DNA of 64,000 bases from Dactylorhiza incarnata (Eukaryota > Streptophyta > Magnoliopsida > Asparagales > Orchidaceae). Made by a program: the position numbers and the translations under genes. Of the stretch, positions 58,801 through 64,000 are shown in pieces (within the stretch, counting starts at the first letter, position 1; every line of letters begins with the position of its first letter). The notes below the pieces were generated by a model, which saw nothing but the letters and a program-made list of their open reading frames with translations, made no database searches and was not told where the DNA came from. The stretch spans positions 20,070,001 through 20,134,000 of the forward strand of contig JAWHQI010000004.1 of the NCBI GenBank assembly GCA_033032865.1, in the 5' to 3' direction.

Positions 58801-61800
58801 CTAAACTTCAAACATCCGTAACTTTTGATCCGGTTGTCCGATTTTTGCCCACAACACCTTTTCGCAATGAGATCGGAGCCCTAAATCCAATGGAGAACAA
58901 TTTTAACCCATTCAAGCTCATTTGGAGGTCGATATACAGTGGGTCGTACTATTATTACGAGACTTAGCTACAAATAACACATAAATTTCCAAAATGAAAG
59001 AATTTTAGATGCGGTTTGCAGTGAAAGTGAGAGATTTAGTTCCAAATGACACTCAAACTTTATACAGCAATACCTTTTGATCGGTTGTCTATTTTTACCC
59101 CCATAACATAGTTTAGGACTGATCTCAGAGCCCTACATTAATTGAAGCATAAGTTTTACCAATTGCAGTTCATTTTGTTGTCGATATATAGCGGGTTGCA
59201 CTAGCAATGCGAAATTTAGCTTCCAATGACACCTAAACTTGAAACATCCATAACTTTTAATCAGCTTGTCTGATTTTTTCCCACAACACCTTTTTAGAAT
59301 GAGATTAGAGCCCTACATCCAATGAACAACAAGTTTTAATCATTCCAGGTCGTTTAGTGGTTGATCTACAGTGGGTTGCAGTGATAATGTGGGATTTAGC
59401 TCCAAATGACACATAAAATTCAAACAGACAGAACTCTTGATCTAGTTGCCCAATTTTTGCCCACAATACCTTTTTAGAATGAGTTCAGAGCCCTAAATCC
59501 AATGGAGAGTAGGATATATAGTGGGTTCCAGTGGTAATGCATGATTTAGCTCCAAATTACAGATAAACTTCAAGCAGCCATAACTTTTGATCCGATTGTT
59601 CGATTTTTGCCAACAACACTTTTTCAGAAAGAGCTCATATTCTCCATCCAACAAAGAATAAGATTTACCTATTCGAGAATAAGACAACACCTTTCCGGTT
59701 GTTCGATTTTTGCCCACAATACCTTTTCGGAATGAGATCAGAGCCCTAAATCCAGTGGAGAACAATTTAAACCCATTCCAGCTTGTTTAGAGGTCGATAT
59801 ACAGTGAGTTGTGGTGGTAATATGAGATTTATCTCCAAATGACACATAAACTTCAAAATGGCAGAATTTTTAATGCGGGTTGTAGTGAAAATGAGAGATT
59901 TAGCTGCAAATGACACTCAAACTTTAAACAGCAATAACTTTTGATGCGATTGTCTTATTTTACCCCCCACAACACCTTTTCAGAATAAGCTCGGAGCACT
60001 ACATTCATTGGAGCATAAGTTTTACCCACTCCAATTCATTTAGTTGTCGATATATTGCTGGTTGTAGCGGTAATGCAAAATTTAGCTCTAAATTACACCT
60101 AAACTTCTAACAGCCATAACTTTTGATTTGTAGGTTTGATTTTTGCCCACAACACCTTTTCAGAATATGCTTGGAGCATACATCCAATGGAGAACAATTC
60201 TAAACCATTTCAACTCATTTTAGTGGTCAATATACAGCAGGTTGCAATGGTAATGTGGGATTTAGCTCCTCTTGATACATAAACTGTAACAGCCATAAAT
60301 TTTGATCTGGTTGTCCGATTTTTGCGCACAACACCTTTTTGGAATGTGCTCGGAGCCCTACATCCAATGGAAAACAAGTTTTACCCATTCCAGTTTGTCT
60401 TGTGGTCAATATACTGTTGGTTGGTAATATGGTATTTAACTCGAAAGGAGACCTAAACTTCAAACATCCATAACTCTTAATCCGGTTGTCCGATATTCGC
60501 CCACAATACCTTTTCGGAATGAGATCGGAGCCCTAAATCCAATGGAGAACAATTTTAACCCATTCAAGCTTGTTTAGAGGTCGATATACAGTGGGTTGTA
60601 CTGTTAATGCGAGATTTTGCTCCAAATAACACATAAATTTCCAAAATGAAAGAATTTTAGATGCGGTTTGTAGTGAAAGTGAGAGATTTAGCTCAAAATA
60701 CACTCAAACTTTATACAACAATAACTTTTGATCCGGTTGTCTGATTTTACCCCCATAACATCTTTTAGGAATGAGATCAGATCCCTACATTCATTGAAGC
60801 ACAAGTTTTACCCATTGCAGTTCATTTTGTTGTCGATATATAGCGGGTTGCACTTGTAATCCTAAATTTAGCTTCAAATGACACCTAAACTTGAAACATC
60901 CATAACTTTTGATCAGGTTGTCTAATTTTTACCCACAACACCTTTTCAAAATTAGATCAGAGCCCTACATCTAATGGACAATAAGTTTTACCCATTCCAG
61001 GTTATTTAGTGGTTGATCTACAGTGGGTTGCAGTGATAATGTGGGATTTAGCTCCAAATGACACATAAACTTCAAACAGATAGAACTCTTGATCCAATTG
61101 CCCAATTTTTGCCCAAAATACCTTTTTAGAATTAGTTCAGAGCCCTACATCCAATGGAGAGTAGGATATAACCATTCAAGTTTGTTAACTGTTTGATATA
61201 CAGTGGGTTCCAGTGGTAATGCAGGATTTAGCTCCAAATTACACATAAACTTCAAGCAGCCATAACTTTTGATCCGATTGTTCGATTTTTGCCAACAACA
61301 TTTTTCGGAAAGAGGTCATATTCTCCATCCAACAGAGAAGAAGATTTACCCATTCGAGAATAAGACAACACCTTGCCGGTTGTCCGATTTTCGCCCACAA
61401 TACCTTTTCGGAATGAGATCTGAGCCTTAAATCCAGTGGAGAACAATTTAAACCCATTCCAGCTTGTTTAGAGGTCGATATACAGTGAGTTGTGGTGGTA
61501 ATATGAGATTTATCTCCAAATGACACATACACTTCAAAATGACAGAATTTTTAATGCGGGTTGTAGTGAAAATGAGAGATTTGCTGCAAATGACACTCAA
61601 ACATAAAACAACAACAACTTTTGATGCGATTGTCTTATTTTACCCCACAACACCTTTTCGGAATGAGCTCGGAGCAGTACATTCATTTGAGCACAAGTTT
61701 TACCCACTCGAGTTCATTTAGTTGTCGATATATTGCTAATTGTAGCGGTAATGCGAAATTTAGCTCTTAATTACACATAAACTTCTAACAGCCATAACTT

Positions 61801-63775
61801 TTAATTTATATATTTGATTTTTGCTCACAACACCTTTTCGGAATATGCTCAGAGGCATACATCAAATGGAGTACAAATTGAAACCATTCCAGCTCATTTT
61901 AGTGGTCAATATTCAACAGGTTGCAATAGTAATGAGGGATTTAGCTCCTCTTGACACATAAATTGTAACAGCCAGAACTTTTGATCTGGTTGTCCGATTT
62001 TTGCGCACAACACCTTTTTGGAATGAGCTCGGAGCCCTACATCCAATGGAAAATAAGTTTTACCCATTCCAGTTTGTTTTGTGGTCAATATACAGTTGGT
62101 TGGTAATAAGGTATTTAGCTCGAAATGAGACCTAAACTTCAAACATCCGTAACTTTTGTTCCGGTTGTCCGATTTTCTCCCACAATACCTTTTCGCAATG
62201 AGATCGGAGCCCTAAATCCAATGGAGAACATTTTTAACCCATTCAAGCTCGTTTAGAGGTCGATATACAGTGGGTTGTACTGTTAATGCAAGATTTAGCT
62301 ACAAATAACACATAAATTTCCAAAATGAAAGAATTTTAGATGCGGTTTGTAGTGAAAGTGAGAGATTTAGCTCCAAATGACACTCAAACTTTATACAGTA
62401 ATAACTTTTGATCTGGTTGTCAGATTTTACCCACATAACATCTTTTAGGAATAAGCTCAGAGCCCTACATTCATTGAAGCACAAGTTTTACCCATTGCAG
62501 TTCATTTAGTTGTCGCTATATTGCGGGTTGCACTGTTAATGCGAAATTTAGCTTCAAACGACCCCTAAACTTTAAACATCCATAATTTTTGATCAGGTTG
62601 TCTGATTTTTGCCCACAACACCTTTTCAGAATGAGATCAGAGCCCTACATCCAATGGACAACAAGTTTTACCCATTCCAGGTCGTTTAGTGGTTGATCTA
62701 CAGTGGGTTGCAGTGATAATGTGGGATTTAGCTCCAAATGACACATTAACTTCAAACAGACAGAACTCTTGATCCAGTTGCCCAATTTTTGCCCACAATA
62801 CCTTTTTAGAATGAGTTCAGAGCCCTACATCCAATGGAGAGTAGGATATAACCATTCAAGTTTGTTTATTGTTCGATATACAGTGGGTTCCAGTGGTAAT
62901 GCAGGATTTAGCTCCAAATTACACAAAAACTTCAAGCAGCCATAACTTTTGATCTGATTGTTCGATTTTTGCCCACAACACTTTTTCGGAAAGAGCTCTT
63001 ATTCTCCATCCAACAGAGAATAAGATTTACCCATTCGAGAATAAGACAACACCTTTCCGGTTGTCCAATTTTCGCCCACAATACCTTTTCGGAATGAGAT
63101 CGGAGCCCTAAATCCAGTGGAGAACAATTTAAACCCATTCCATCTTGTTTAGAGCTTGATATACAGTGAGTTGTGGTTGTAATATGAGATTTATCTCCAA
63201 ATGACACATACACTTCAAAATGGCAGAATGTTTAATGCGGGTTGTAGTGAAAATGAGAGATTTAGCTGCAAATGACACTCAAACTTAAAACAACAACAAC
63301 TTTTGATGCGGTTGTCTTATTTTACCCCACAACACCTTTTTGGAATGAGCTCGGAACACTACATTCATTGGAGCACAAGTTTTACCCACTTCAGTTCATT
63401 TGGTTGTCGATATATTGCTGGTTGTAGCGGTAATGCGAAATTTAGCTCCAAATTATACCTAAACTTCTTACAGCCATAACTTTTGATTTGTATGTTTGAT
63501 TTTTACCCACAACACCTTTTCGGAATATGCTCGGAGGCATACATTCAATGGAGCACGATTTTAAACCATTCCAGCTCATTTTAGTGGTCAATATACAGCG
63601 GGTTTCAATGGTAATGAGGGATTTAGCTCCTCTTGACACATAAACTGTAACAGCCATAACTTTTGATCTGGTTGTCTAATTTTTGCGCACAACACCTTTT
63701 TGGAATGAGCTCGGAGCACTACATACAATGGAAAACAAGTTTTACCCATTCCAATTTTTTTAGTGGTCAATATAC
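52882..63775. repeat. Satellite array III: 180-bp monomers in the same higher-order repeat
   Basis: It starts with the target duplication GTTGG (52882-52886) and continues the register broken at 43052. Phase marker TATTCTCCAT (or a one-base variant) at 53783, 55465, 57987, 59638, 61319 and 63000. Spacings are 1682, 2522, 1651, 1681 and 1681 bp. The 2,522-bp interval is one and a half units and contains an abrupt join at about 56838, where two non-adjacent monomer types meet. The array ends in GTCAATATACA at an LTR. Confidence 0.97.
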
Positions 63776-64000
63776 ATATTGAATCCAAAATTGCACCTCC
63801 GAAGGAAATCGGAGGCTGCGGGTTGTCGGTTACTTTTTGGTTAGAAAGAGTGAGACAGCCGGCAGCGGTCAGGCCAAACTTCGCCCGTCACGGCGAATGC
63901 CACTCCTGTGATGGGATTTCCTTTGATTGAAATAAAGAGATTACAACGGGCTGCAAGAGCAGAAAAGAAGAAGCCAGCCGGTCAGACAGGTCGCAAGACG
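63776..64000 (-). mobile_element. Start of another LTR of the outer Tat family, cut by the window end
   Basis: From CACCTCCGAAGGAAATCG onward it follows 17187-17390 and 38850-39050 with many substitutions (clearly more diverged than the outer element's two LTRs from each other). The first bases are TATTGAATCC instead of TGTTCGATTC, so the terminal TG is mutated. It adjoins GTCAATATACA, the same satellite bases that precede the outer element. Whether it is a solo LTR or a whole element cannot be seen. Strand is given by analogy with the outer element. Confidence 0.85.

Overview
This window is plant nuclear DNA from a satellite-rich, probably heterochromatic and possibly (peri)centromeric region. 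It contains no ordinary host gene. About 29.7 kb is one tandem satellite family (1-17167, 41384-43052, 52882-63775). The rest is LTR retrotransposons of two plant Ty3/Gypsy lineages, Tat and Athila. The organism is an angiosperm by these lineages, by primer sites matching plant tRNA-Phe and tRNA-Asp, and by intron style. I cannot name the species.

Satellite. The basic monomer is about 174-182 bp. It is arranged in a higher-order repeat (HOR) of about 1.68 kb made of eight full monomers plus three shortened ones (about 107, 71 and 72 bp).

Outer Tat element, 17168-41383, minus strand, target duplication ATACA. It carries a broken gag-pol (33142-38778) with a second, archaeal-type RNase H, which is diagnostic of Tat. 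It also carries two genes on the opposite strand (26956-29106 and 29478-31349), each behind its own TATA box. Its left LTR is split by a second element and its right LTR by a solo LTR (39555-41263, target duplication ACCAC).

Nested Tat-like element, 17640-26393, minus strand, target duplication CCGTG. It is non-autonomous. A shortened gag is followed by a minisatellite of about nineteen 96-bp units where pol should be. It keeps the same two-gene antisense cassette (18525-19744 and 20258-22172), with introns.

Athila element, 43053-52881, minus strand, target duplication GTTGG. It has 1.53-kb LTRs, a tRNA-Asp-type primer site and a gag-pol broken by two stops and three frame changes. No env-like gene is evident.

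At 63776 the window runs into an LTR of the outer element's family, at the same satellite position as the outer element.

The order of events is readable. The satellite was invaded by the outer Tat element and by Athila exactly one HOR apart. The nested element and the solo LTR then landed in the outer element's LTRs. The most unusual signals are four tandem hairpins with a constant core and compensating stem changes (32376-32784), a primer-site region matching an internal part of tRNA-Phe (38809-38827), reuse of the same few bases of one HOR monomer as an integration site, and the antisense gene pairs shared by both Tat elements.
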